Under the pieces are notes generated by a model, which was not told where the DNA came from, did not search any database, and worked only from the letters and a program-made list of their open reading frames with translations. Shown here piece by piece: positions 1-7,082 of a DNA stretch of 15,422 nt (the stretch's first letter is position 1; each line of letters starts with the position of its first letter). Location of the stretch: positions 1 to 15,422 of the forward strand of contig JACQRN010000035.1 in assembly GCA_016206515.1 (NCBI GenBank), given 5' to 3'. The translations under genes were made by a program, and so were the position numbers. This stretch comes from Planctomycetota bacterium. Lineage in GTDB: Bacteria; Planctomycetota; SBBH01; JACQRN01.

Positions 1-1
1 C

Positions 2-877
2 CGCGGGACACGGAACGCCGACGACCTCCTGTCCGACGACGGGATCGACGCCGTGGCGATCGCCACGCCGGTCGCGACCCACTTCGACCTCGCGCGACGG
101 GCGCTGGAGCGCGGCAAGCACGTCTGGGTCGAGAAGCCGCTGACCCGCTCGGTGAAGGAGGCGGCCGCGCTCGTGGCGCTCGCCGAGAAGCACCGCCGGG
201 TCCTGATGGTCGACCACACGTACCTCTACTCGGCTCCGGTGCGGACGCTGCGGGAGATGGTCACCGGCGGTTCCCTCGGGAAGGTCCTGTACGCGAACTC
301 CACCCGCGTGAACCTGGGGCTGTTCCAGAAGGACATCAACGTCGTGTGGGACCTGGCGCCCCACGACCTGTCGATCATGAACTTCCTCCTCGGTGCGCGG
401 CCCGAGCGCGTCTCGGTGGAGGGGAGCCGCAACGTGAACCCCGCCATCGAGGACGTCGCCTTCGTGACGCTCCGCTACCCCGGCGGGGCGCTCTTCCACC
501 TCCACGTGTCGTGGCTCGACCCGTGCAAGATCCGCCGGATCACGATCGTCGGGGACAAACAGATGGCGGTGTACGACGACCTCGACTCCGCCGAGCCGAT
601 CCGCGTCTACGACAAGGGGGTCGAGAAGCTCCCGTACCTCCATTCGTACGGGGAGTTCCGGATGTTCTACCGGATCGGGAACATGGTCGCGCCGCGGATC
701 GAGATGCACGAGCCCCTGCGCGCGGCGTGCGGCGCCTTCCTCGGCGCGATCCAGGGCGGCAAGCCGACCGCCTCCGACGGCCGCGCCGGCGCCGCGCTGG
801 TGGCCGTCCTGGAGGCGGCGCAGGCGTCCGTCGAGCGCGGCGGAGCCTCCGTGCCGGTCGACTACGCGGGGCTCTGA
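2..877 (+). CDS. Gfo/Idh/MocA-family sugar(-nucleotide) oxidoreductase, 5'-truncated by the window
   Basis: The reading frame is open from base 2 to the TGA at 875-877, giving 291 residues. A GTG at 53 exists, but the in-frame codons before it (ending DDGIDA) read as the normal lead-in to the family motif AIATPVATH, so the true start lies outside the window. The missing 45-55 residues should hold the Rossmann GxGxxG loop. Visible family marks are the AIATPVATH strand, the EKPL motif with its conserved lysine, and VVWDLAPHDLSIM in the substrate domain. This family oxidises or reduces sugars and sugar nucleotides with NAD(P). The WDLAPHD signature and the glycan neighbours suggest a WlbA/WbpB-like UDP-sugar 3-dehydrogenase, but that subfamily call is inference. 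The stop codon abuts the GTG of the next gene (TGAGTG), so the two are probably co-translated. Confidence 0.92.
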   Translation, partial: RGTRNADDLLSDDGIDAVAIATPVATHFDLARRALERGKHVWVEKPLTRSVKEAAALVALAEKHRRVLMVDHTYLYSAPVRTLREMVTGGSLGKVLYANSTRVNLGLFQKDINVVWDLAPHDLSIMNFLLGARPERVSVEGSRNVNPAIEDVAFVTLRYPGGALFHLHVSWLDPCKIRRITIVGDKQMAVYDDLDSAEPIRVYDKGVEKLPYLHSYGEFRMFYRIGNMVAPRIEMHEPLRAACGAFLGAIQGGKPTASDGRAGAALVAVLEAAQASVERGGASVPVDYAGL

Positions 878-1642
878 GTGCGAGAAGGAACCGAGGATGC
901 TTCGTCCGGCGCCCGGCGCGAGGCGTCCGGCAACCTCCCAGGCAGGCCGGACGCCGGAGGCGTCAGCTTCATCATCCCGTGCTTCAACGAACGGGAGAAC
1001 CTCCCACGCCTCGTCGAGGAGGCGCTCGCGACGCTCCCCGGGCTCCTGCCGGAGTTCGAACTGCTCCTCGTCGACGACGGGAGCGCCGACGGGACGCGCG
1101 AGGAAGCCCAGCGCCTGGCGCGCCTCGACCCGTGCGTTCGCGCTCTCGCGCACGAGCGGAACCGCGGCATGGGGGCGGCGATCCGGACCGGGCTGGCCCA
1201 GGCGCGGTTCCCCTGGTCGATGTCGGTCCCCGGCGACGGCCAGTTCGACCCCGCGCGCGTCGCCGACTTTCTCCCCCACCGGCCCGACGCCGACCTTCTC
1301 CTTGGGTGCCGCACGAACCGCGTCGAGGGAGTGAGGCGCCGCCTGGTCTCGTGGGTCAACCGGACCCTCATCCGGATACTGTTCCTCGTGCGCGTGCAGG
1401 ATCCCGCATGGGTGAAGATGGTCCGAACGGACCTCGCGCGCAGGTGCAACCTGACGTCCGATGGTTTCTTCTGGGAGACCGAGATCCTGGTTCGCGCCAG
1501 TCGCCTCGGCGCGCACCTCCGGGATGTCCCGACCGCCTGCCGCTCGCGCGAACACGGGGTCTCGACCGCCTCGACGCTGCGCTCGGTGGTCCGCACTGCG
1601 CTGGCGATGCTGCGCTTCCGCATCGCCGGGGGACGCCCGTGA
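878..1642 (+). CDS. Family 2 glycosyltransferase (GT-A, soluble)
   Basis: 254 residues, with a GTG start directly after the previous stop. The GT-A fold is clear: FIIPCFNERENL at 31-42, VDDGSADG at 65-72, NRGMGAAI at 95-102 and PGDGQFDP at 118-125, which takes the place of the usual DxD metal site. EILVRA at 202-207 matches the late acidic motif of polyprenol-phosphate-type GT2 enzymes. I see no C-terminal transmembrane pair, so it should act at the cytoplasmic face, adding a sugar from a nucleotide donor to a lipid-linked acceptor. The first 28 residues are not conserved-looking, so the start could lie slightly downstream. No clear Shine-Dalgarno precedes the GTG. It overlaps the acylphosphatase gene by GTGA. 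Donor and acceptor cannot be told from sequence. Confidence 0.93.
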   Translation: MREGTEDASSGARREASGNLPGRPDAGGVSFIIPCFNERENLPRLVEEALATLPGLLPEFELLLVDDGSADGTREEAQRLARLDPCVRALAHERNRGMGAAIRTGLAQARFPWSMSVPGDGQFDPARVADFLPHRPDADLLLGCRTNRVEGVRRRLVSWVNRTLIRILFLVRVQDPAWVKMVRTDLARRCNLTSDGFFWETEILVRASRLGAHLRDVPTACRSREHGVSTASTLRSVVRTALAMLRFRIAGGRP

Positions 1643-1962
1643 AACCCAAGGCCGCTTCCGCCTCGCGAGGCGGCGCGCCGCGGGGCGCCGCGCGCGTGCA
1701 CACGATCTTCCACGGACGCGTGCAGGGGATCGGTTTCCGCTGGAGGGTCCAGAAACTCGCCCTGGAGCGAGCCGCCTCCGGCTGGGTCCGGAACCGGCGC
1801 GACGGCACCGTCGAACTCGAGGCCGAGGGAGGGGAGGCGTCGCTCCGCGCACTGCTGGAGGCCGTGGAGAAGGCGTTCCGCTCCGGGATCGACGGCCGCG
1901 ATGACCGGTGGATCCCCCCGAGGGGGGAATCGACCCCGTTCCGTATCCTTCCGACGGAATGA
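1639..1962 (+). CDS. acyP: Acylphosphatase
   Basis: 107 residues, close to the usual 90-100 plus a basic N-terminal extension of about 20 residues. The signature is complete: HGRVQGIGFRW around residues 29-39, with the phosphate-binding loop and catalytic arginine, then GWVRNRRDGTVE with the catalytic asparagine. The protein ends FRILPTE, like the last strand of the family. Acylphosphatases are small cytoplasmic enzymes that hydrolyse the carboxyl-phosphate bond of acyl phosphates. GTG at 1639 is chosen because it makes a GTGA overlap with the GT2 stop and has a G-rich ribosome-binding-like stretch just upstream. Its stop overlaps the ATG of the next gene (ATGA at 1959-1962). Its place inside a glycan operon is unexplained. 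It may be a passenger gene. Confidence 0.95.
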   Translation: MKPKAASASRGGAPRGAARVHTIFHGRVQGIGFRWRVQKLALERAASGWVRNRRDGTVELEAEGGEASLRALLEAVEKAFRSGIDGRDDRWIPPRGESTPFRILPTE

Positions 1963-3605
1963 CCGGCGAAGGCGCCGACCGGCGCGGGCCGTCCCGCACC
2001 CTGCTCCTCCTGCTCGCGCTCTGGCTCGGAGTGCGCGCGCTCGCCGCCTCGCGTACGGAGGTCGCCGCGGCCGACGGCACGATCTTCGGCCAGATGGCGC
2101 GCGAGGCGCGCTCGGGGGAGATCGCGCTCCTCCTGGATCACGACCAGCACCCGGCGCACCCGGCGCTCTTATCCATCGGCCTCCTGTTCACGGACCGCCT
2201 CCACCTGGGGTGCCAGATCGGCGCGATCCTGTTCTCGCTCCTGACGTTCGCGGTCGCCCGCAGGATCGGCGCGGCGCTCGACGAGGGCGCGCCGGAAAAC
2301 CCGGGGCCGGGGATGCGGACCTGGGTGCCGATCCTGTTCGCCCTCTGGCCGCCCCTCGTGCGGTGGACCGCGAACTTCACCAGCGAGCCGGCGTTCGTGA
2401 CGTTCGCCCTGGCGGGGCTCCTCGAGGCGCAGGGGGCGGCGACCGCTGCGAGCGGGGCCGCCGTGGGCGGGGCCGCCGCGAGCGGGTGGGCGCGTCGGGC
2501 CGCCGCCGCCGGGGTCTGGTTCGCCCTGGCCCACCTGACGCGGATGGAGGGGTTCTTCCTGCCGTGCGCCTGCGCCCTGGGGTTCGCCCTCCTCGCCGCG
2601 CGCGGGGCGCTTCCCGGAGCGCGCGCCTCGGGGATCGCCGGGACGATCCTTCTCGTGTTCGCCTCGGGGATCGCCCCGTACATCCTCCACCTGCGCGCCT
2701 CGACGGGGGAGTGGCGCACCAGCCGGAAGAAGGATGTCACCTATTTCGTCTCCGAGAGCCTCCACGCCTGGACGAAACGCCTCCTGGGCGACCCCGGAGC
2801 ACCTGTAGGCCAGGCTCCTCAACAGCCGCAGGCCCCCCCGGCCATCGTCGATCCGAACGTCCGGCCCTCCTCGACCACCGAGACGTTCGATCGGGTCAGG
2901 CGCCTCTCCTTCAGCCTGCTCAAGGGGGCCGGGGCCGGGACGGCGGCGCTCCTCGCGGCATGGCTGTTCGTCCCTTCGCTGCGCGGAGGGCGCACCAGCG
3001 CCACGAGGGGATGGAACGCGCTGGCGGGTAGCGCCGCGACCCTCCACGCCTGCGCCTGCGCCGCGCTGATCTTCCGCTCCAACTACCTCGAAAGCCGCCA
3101 CGCGATGCCCGTCGCCGCCTGCCTCCTCCCCTGGGCCGCGCAGGCCGCCCGCGCCCTGGCGCGGCGGACCGGGCGGCTCGCCCTGCCGGCGCGCACGGCG
3201 CTGGCCGTGCTCCTGGCCGCGTGCGCGGCGGAATCGATCGGGTCCCGATCCGCACCGGAGCGCGTCGCCCTGCGGCGGTGCGGAGAGTGGCTCGCGGAAG
3301 GGGCCCCCCCGCGCTCGCTGGCGGTCATCGTCGAGGGGCCGCACGCCGAGCGCGTCGCCTTCTACGCCGGGGCGCGCGTCCGGATCTTCATTATGTCGGG
3401 CGAGGAATCGCTCGAAGCGTTCACGGACCGCCTGAAGCCCCGCCTCGTGATCTACGACGAAAGGCTGGCAAGGCGCGTCGACAACGCGCCGCAGTTCGCC
3501 GCGTTCCTCGCGCGCCTGGGGGACCCGTCCTCCCCCTATCAGGAGGTCCGCCCCCCCCCCGCGTCCGGGACGGGCGTCCCCCTGCGATACTTCCGCTCTC
3601 GATGA
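1959..3605 (+). CDS. GT-C (GT39/ArnT-like) integral membrane glycosyltransferase
   Basis: 548 residues, rich in hydrophobic helices. ATG 1959 is chosen for its ATGA overlap with the acylphosphatase stop. An in-frame GTG at 1908 would run deep into that gene and adds no hydrophobic or conserved sequence. Family marks are an N-terminal helix at about 14-30, the first outside loop with ADGTIFG (Asp39, the likely catalytic-loop acid) and QHPAHPAL at 63-70, a later LTRMEG, and SRHAMPVAACLLPW near 376-389. A soluble tail carries WLAEGAPP and a VAFYAGARV segment typical of these proteins. Such enzymes use polyprenyl-phosphate sugars on the outer face of the inner membrane. Oddities are an Ala/Gly-rich stretch of 15-bp repeats (2450-2479) and a C10 run near the 3' end. 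The sugar and the acceptor are unknown. Confidence 0.88.
   Translation: MTGEGADRRGPSRTLLLLLALWLGVRALAASRTEVAAADGTIFGQMAREARSGEIALLLDHDQHPAHPALLSIGLLFTDRLHLGCQIGAILFSLLTFAVARRIGAALDEGAPENPGPGMRTWVPILFALWPPLVRWTANFTSEPAFVTFALAGLLEAQGAATAASGAAVGGAAASGWARRAAAAGVWFALAHLTRMEGFFLPCACALGFALLAARGALPGARASGIAGTILLVFASGIAPYILHLRASTGEWRTSRKKDVTYFVSESLHAWTKRLLGDPGAPVGQAPQQPQAPPAIVDPNVRPSSTTETFDRVRRLSFSLLKGAGAGTAALLAAWLFVPSLRGGRTSATRGWNALAGSAATLHACACAALIFRSNYLESRHAMPVAACLLPWAAQAARALARRTGRLALPARTALAVLLAACAAESIGSRSAPERVALRRCGEWLAEGAPPRSLAVIVEGPHAERVAFYAGARVRIFIMSGEESLEAFTDRLKPRLVIYDERLARRVDNAPQFAAFLARLGDPSSPYQEVRPPPASGTGVPLRYFRSR
2450..2479 (+). repeat. Two 15-bp tandem units inside the GT-C gene
   Basis: The units at 2450-2464 and 2465-2479 share GCGGGGCCGCC in register, and a third partial unit begins GAGCGGG at 2480. 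They encode an Ala/Gly/Ser run (SGAAVGGAAASG) between predicted helices. The period is a multiple of three, so copy changes would keep the frame. Confidence 0.6.
3551..3560 (+). repeat. C10 homopolymer near the end of the GT-C gene
   Basis: Ten consecutive C residues lie about 15 codons before the stop of the GT-C gene. This is the longest single-base run I noticed in the window; the next are about 7-8. A one-base gain would switch translation into the frame of the downstream FkbM gene, and no stop lies between the tract and that gene's ATG. Confidence 0.85.
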
Positions 3606-4426
3606 ACCACGCTGCAGCCGCACCCTCGTTCAGCGCACGCTGGGGCGGCAAGGCCCGCCGGCTGGCGACCTGGATGCGCCTCTTGCGCAACTGGCCGGTG
3701 CGGGTCCTGGAACGGCACGGCTGGCGCGAGGGGGAGATCGACTACCGCCTGCGCTGCGGCCTGACGATCCGGTTGCGCGGACAGCGCAAGGACAGCGACA
3801 GCCAGATCCTGTGGGACGTCTTCGTCAACCGCCCCTACACCATCCCCGAGACGGCGATCCGCCCGGGCGACACCGTGGTCGACGTCGGCGCGCACGCGGG
3901 GATCTTCGCCTGCTGGGCCGCCCGCGCGGCGAGCGGCGTGCGCGTCTATGCCTATGAGCCGAGCCCCGAGAGCTTCCGGTACCTTGAGCACAACGTCCGC
4001 GCCAATGCGCTGGCCAACGTGCGGTGCATGAACCTGGGAATGTCAGAACGGGAAGGCGCCGCACGCCTGTACCGCTCGGGCCGGGACACCGGCTCCCACT
4101 CCCTGTTCCCTCGCGCGGGACTCCACGATCCGGCCGACTTCACCGAGGTGCGTCTGACCACGCTCGAAGCCGCGATACGCGACAACAACCTGGATCGGAT
4201 CGACCTTCTGAAACTGGACTGCGAAGGAGCGGAGTTCGGCATCCTCTTCGGCGCGAGTCCGGATCTGCTCCGGCGCGTCCGTCGGCTCGCCGTAGAGTGC
4301 CACTTCAAGCACGTCCCCCACACACGCGAGGAACTCTCCGAACACCTCTCGCGGCAGGGGTTCCGCACCTGCTCCGCGCCGCGCGGCAGCGTCCTGTGGG
4401 CCTGGCGTGAGGACCCGGCGCCGTGA
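3602..4426 (+). CDS. FkbM-family SAM-dependent methyltransferase
   Basis: 274 residues. ATG 3602 overlaps the previous stop as ATGA. The frame is open further upstream, but only as a shadow of the GT-C gene. SAM-binding motif I is VVDVGAHAG at 92-100, the acidic strand-2 end is YEPSPESF at 118-125, and the FkbM hallmark TLEAAI...IDLLKLDCEGAEF lies at 187-212. The SHSLF segment at 165-169 also fits the family. FkbM-type enzymes usually methylate hydroxyl groups of sugars or polyketides. With glycosyltransferases on both sides, O-methylation of a sugar in the glycan is the likeliest role (inference). About 80 N-terminal residues precede the SAM fold and carry a basic amphipathic stretch but no signal peptide. 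It overlaps the ligase-like gene by GTGA. Confidence 0.93.
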   Translation: MNHAAAAPSFSARWGGKARRLATWMRLLRNWPVRVLERHGWREGEIDYRLRCGLTIRLRGQRKDSDSQILWDVFVNRPYTIPETAIRPGDTVVDVGAHAGIFACWAARAASGVRVYAYEPSPESFRYLEHNVRANALANVRCMNLGMSEREGAARLYRSGRDTGSHSLFPRAGLHDPADFTEVRLTTLEAAIRDNNLDRIDLLKLDCEGAEFGILFGASPDLLRRVRRLAVECHFKHVPHTREELSEHLSRQGFRTCSAPRGSVLWAWREDPAP

Positions 4427-5922
4427 CGCGCCCGGCCACCGCAGACGCGGGCACGGCCGGAACCGGCCCCGTGCCCGGATCCGCCCGGCTCCCCCTCCTC
4501 CTGCTGGGGACCCTGCTGGTGACGCTCCCGTGGACCCCGGCGCGGATCCTCGGCTGGGCCGTCTACGCCTTCGTGATCCTCCCCGCCCCCGAGCGGGGGC
4601 TCCCGGCGCTGGCCGTCTGGGTCTCCTTCTTCGAACTCCCCGCCGGGACATTTCAGGCGGGGTTTACCGTCAAGCCCGCCCAGGGGATCGCTCTGCTGAT
4701 CTCCCTCGCCCTCGCGGCGCGGTGGACGCGGCTCCGGACCCTCCCGCGCGCCGGCGCGATCGAGCGGCTCGCGGTCGCCTTCCTCGCCTGGCATCTCCTG
4801 TCGGCGCTGGCGGGACCCGCGCCGGGGACCGACCTGCGCCTGGGGGCGAACCTCGTCCTGGCGTGCTGGACCGGCCTTCTCGTGCGGCAGTTCGACCTCA
4901 CCCGCGCGGCGCGAAGCCGGATCCTCGCCGCATGGGGGATCGGGCTCGTCGCGGGGTGCCTGCTCCTGGCGATCCTGTGCGCACGCAGCATGCGGGAGGG
5001 GGGATGGCTCCACGCGATCAGTCGCACGAGCGGGGCCGTGGAGCAAACCCCACACGCCTGCTTCGAGGGCGACATCGGAACCGACCCGACCCACCGTGCC
5101 TTCTCCACGTACCGCTTCCCGCTGTCGGTCGCGGTCCCGGTCTGTTTCGCCGGCCTCGTGGCGCAGGGGGGAACGCGCGGGGCGTGGGGGGGGCTCCTGG
5201 CAATCGCGTGGACCGGCTCGTGCGCGCTGTTCTGCAAGAGCACCTGGCTGGCGGGGCTCGGCGGCTCGCTCGTCGCGTGCGCCGTGCTGGCGCGCCCCCC
5301 GCACCGGGGCGCGGTCCTGTGCCGCGGCGCGTGGGGAGGGGCGATGCTCGCCGCAATCGGCGTCGCAACCGCCCTCCTCCTCCCCTACATCCGGATCGAG
5401 GCGCGGAAGTTCCTCGTCCCCTGGAACCCCTCCTCGACACCGATCCACGTCGTTTCATGGCCCGAGGAGCTCCGCGCGGGAGACCCCTCGGAGATGGGCC
5501 GCCTCTCATGGCTCGGAGAGATCGTCTACCACCTGGGGAGCCCCCGCTATCTGGCCCTGCGGACGTGCGGGGCGCACCTCGCGGCGCACCCCCTCTTCGG
5601 CCTCGGGGCCGGATCCCAGTTGCGAGCCGAACTCGGGCTGCCGCCGCACAACCTGTACATCCACGTGGCGGTGACCGCAGGGATCCCGGCCGCGCTTCTC
5701 TTGATCGGGATCCAGGCCGCCTACGCGATCGCCTTCCTCCGTGCCGCGCGGGCCGATCCGTGGGCGTCCGCGGCGGGGCTGGGCCTTCTCGCGGCGTGGG
5801 GGATCCACTCCTTCTTCGAGGTCACGTACCACGCCTTCCTCGGGTGGTTCCTCCTGAGCCTTCTGAGCATCCCCTGCCGGGACGATCAGCCGGAGCCCGC
5901 GCCCGACGCGCACCCCAGATAA
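4423..5922 (+). CDS. O-antigen ligase/polymerase-like membrane protein (WaaL/Wzy superfamily)
   Basis: 499 residues with ten or more predicted membrane helices. The GTG at 4423 makes a GTGA overlap with the FkbM stop, and GAGGA lies about 10 bases upstream as a fair Shine-Dalgarno. The superfamily pattern is visible: CKSTWLAGLGGS at 271-281, a large outside loop, then HPLFGLGAGSQL at 389-400 and PPHNLYIHVAVTAGIP at 407-422, where His409 sits at the position of the important histidine. The usual arginine of the S-R-x-W/A motif is not obvious; Lys272 may stand in for it. Members either join polymerised glycan to lipid A-core or protein, or polymerise repeat units, and sequence alone does not separate these roles. 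The gene ends block A and its last 37 bp overlap the end of wecB on the other strand. No T-tract terminator is seen. Confidence 0.87.
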   Translation: MTRPATADAGTAGTGPVPGSARLPLLLLGTLLVTLPWTPARILGWAVYAFVILPAPERGLPALAVWVSFFELPAGTFQAGFTVKPAQGIALLISLALAARWTRLRTLPRAGAIERLAVAFLAWHLLSALAGPAPGTDLRLGANLVLACWTGLLVRQFDLTRAARSRILAAWGIGLVAGCLLLAILCARSMREGGWLHAISRTSGAVEQTPHACFEGDIGTDPTHRAFSTYRFPLSVAVPVCFAGLVAQGGTRGAWGGLLAIAWTGSCALFCKSTWLAGLGGSLVACAVLARPPHRGAVLCRGAWGGAMLAAIGVATALLLPYIRIEARKFLVPWNPSSTPIHVVSWPEELRAGDPSEMGRLSWLGEIVYHLGSPRYLALRTCGAHLAAHPLFGLGAGSQLRAELGLPPHNLYIHVAVTAGIPAALLLIGIQAAYAIAFLRAARADPWASAAGLGLLAAWGIHSFFEVTYHAFLGWFLLSLLSIPCRDDQPEPAPDAHPR

Positions 5923-7082
5923 GCGGCGAGCCGCGCGGCGATCCGCGCGGCGGCACGCCCGTCCCCGTAAGGGGATGCCGCGGCGCGGAGCAGGGGGGAA
6001 CCGTTGCGCAGGACGCGCAGGGCCGCCCCGACGATCTCCTCGGTGCCGGTCCCGACCACCTCCAGGAACCCGGCGCGGACCCCCTCGGGCCGGTCGGTCA
6101 CCTCGCGCAGGACCAGACCGGGGATCCCCAGATGGGCGATCTCCTCCTGGACGCCGCCGGAATCGGTCAGGACCAGCCGGCTCCGGCGCAGGACCTGCAC
6201 CATCGACGGGTAGTCGAGCGGCTCCGTCAGGTGGACGCGGGGCAGGGCGCCGAGCCTCCCGCGGACGGTGTCGGCGACCTGGGGGTTGGGATGGACCGGC
6301 AGGACGATGTCGACCTCTGGCGCCTCGCCCGACAGCCGGGCCACCGCCTCGCAGATCCGGCGCAAAGGCTCCCCGATGCTCTCCCGGCGGTGCGCCGTCA
6401 CCAAGACGACAGGACGCCCGTTGACCGGCACGCCATGGACCGGCACGCCGGTAGCCGGCTCGCCGGTAGCCGGCTCGCGATCGCCGGCACCGGCACGCGG
6501 CGCGTCCAGGCGATCGAGCCGCTCCAGGGTCCACTCCAGGGCGTCGATCCCCGTGTTCCCCGTCGGCACCTCGCAGGAGAGCCCCTCCCGCGCCAGGTTG
6601 GCACCCGCCGAAGCGGTCGCCGGGAAACGGAGTGTCGCCAGTTGGTCGATCATCCGGCGGAACATCTCCTCCGGGAATGGGGCGTCCGGGCGTGACGTGC
6701 GCACCCCCGCCTCCACATGGATCACCGGGATCTGTTGCAGGAACGCCGCCAGGGCGCAGCCGTAGGCGGTCGCCGTGTCCCCCTGCACGACAACGGCGGA
6801 GTATCCCCCTTCGAGCAGGGGACCCTCGATCCGAGCCAGAAGCCGCGAGAGCACCCCGCTCACCGTCTGCCCCTCCGTCATCACATCGAGGCACAGGGCG
6901 GGCCGCAGATCGAACCACCCAAGCATCCCCTCGGCGAGTTCGCGGTGCTGTCCCGCGAACAGGAGGGACGCCGCAAGCCCGGGAGACCCGGCGAGCGCCC
7001 GGGCGACGGGCGCCAGTTTGATCGCCTCGGGACGCGTCCCGACGCACACCCCGATGCGCACGACGTTCCCGGATTCCCTCAC
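5886..7082 (-). CDS. wecB: UDP-N-acetylglucosamine 2-epimerase (non-hydrolysing)
   Basis: 398 residues, about 20 longer than E. coli WecB. The enzyme interconverts UDP-GlcNAc and UDP-ManNAc (or a related uronate in WbpI-type enzymes). Conserved parts are VGTRPEAIK at 14-22, QGDTATAYG at 100-108 (Asp102), HVEAGVRTS at 122-130 (Glu124), PFPEEMFR at 135-142, TAHRRESIG at 229-237 (His231), LPVHPNP at 261-267, TDSGGVQEE at 306-314, and PYGDG at 371-375. All known catalytic residues appear present. GTG 7082 is chosen because it overlaps the GT4 stop as GTGA; a second GTG at 7061 is possible. The odd part is residues 203-222, a pentapeptide repeat (EPATG, EPATG, VPVHG, VPVNG) in the linker between the two Rossmann domains. 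No WecC-type dehydrogenase is in the window. Confidence 0.97.
   Translation of the reverse strand: MRESGNVVRIGVCVGTRPEAIKLAPVARALAGSPGLAASLLFAGQHRELAEGMLGWFDLRPALCLDVMTEGQTVSGVLSRLLARIEGPLLEGGYSAVVVQGDTATAYGCALAAFLQQIPVIHVEAGVRTSRPDAPFPEEMFRRMIDQLATLRFPATASAGANLAREGLSCEVPTGNTGIDALEWTLERLDRLDAPRAGAGDREPATGEPATGVPVHGVPVNGRPVVLVTAHRRESIGEPLRRICEAVARLSGEAPEVDIVLPVHPNPQVADTVRGRLGALPRVHLTEPLDYPSMVQVLRRSRLVLTDSGGVQEEIAHLGIPGLVLREVTDRPEGVRAGFLEVVGTGTEEIVGAALRVLRNGSPLLRAAASPYGDGRAAARIAARLAAYLGCASGAGSG
6417..6476 (-). repeat. In-frame 15-bp tandem repeat in wecB (four units)
   Basis: On the + strand, successive 15-base units share CCGGCACGCC or CCGGCTCGCC cores (for example at 6438-6452 and 6453-6467). 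They encode four five-residue units of the form (E/V)P(A/V)(T/H/N)G, residues 203-222 of WecB. The two EPATG units and the two VPVxG units form pairs, which suggests stepwise duplication. Every change by whole units keeps the frame. Confidence 0.8.

Noticed and set aside
1908..1958. Upstream GTG start for the first GT-C gene
   Set aside because: It lies inside the acylphosphatase gene and adds only a proline/glycine-rich segment. ATG 1959 gives the ATGA overlap seen at other junctions.
2169..3623. Long open frame (about 484 codons) on the - strand opposite the first GT-C gene
   Set aside because: Gly/Arg/Pro-rich shadow; the + strand frame encodes a coherent membrane protein.
3952..5448. Long open frame (about 498 codons) on the - strand across the FkbM and ligase-like genes
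   Set aside because: Charged low-complexity translation spanning two real + strand genes; no recognisable domain.
5931..5950. CCGCGCGG-CGAT-CCGCGCGG hairpin as an intrinsic terminator of block A
   Set aside because: No T-tract follows, and the sequence encodes the Ala/Arg-rich C-terminal helix of WecB, which explains the repeated codons.
5962..5975. TCCCC-GTAA-GGGGA stem with a GNRA-type loop
   Set aside because: It is the codons of the conserved PYGDG motif of WecB on the other strand. The stem is short and probably coincidental.
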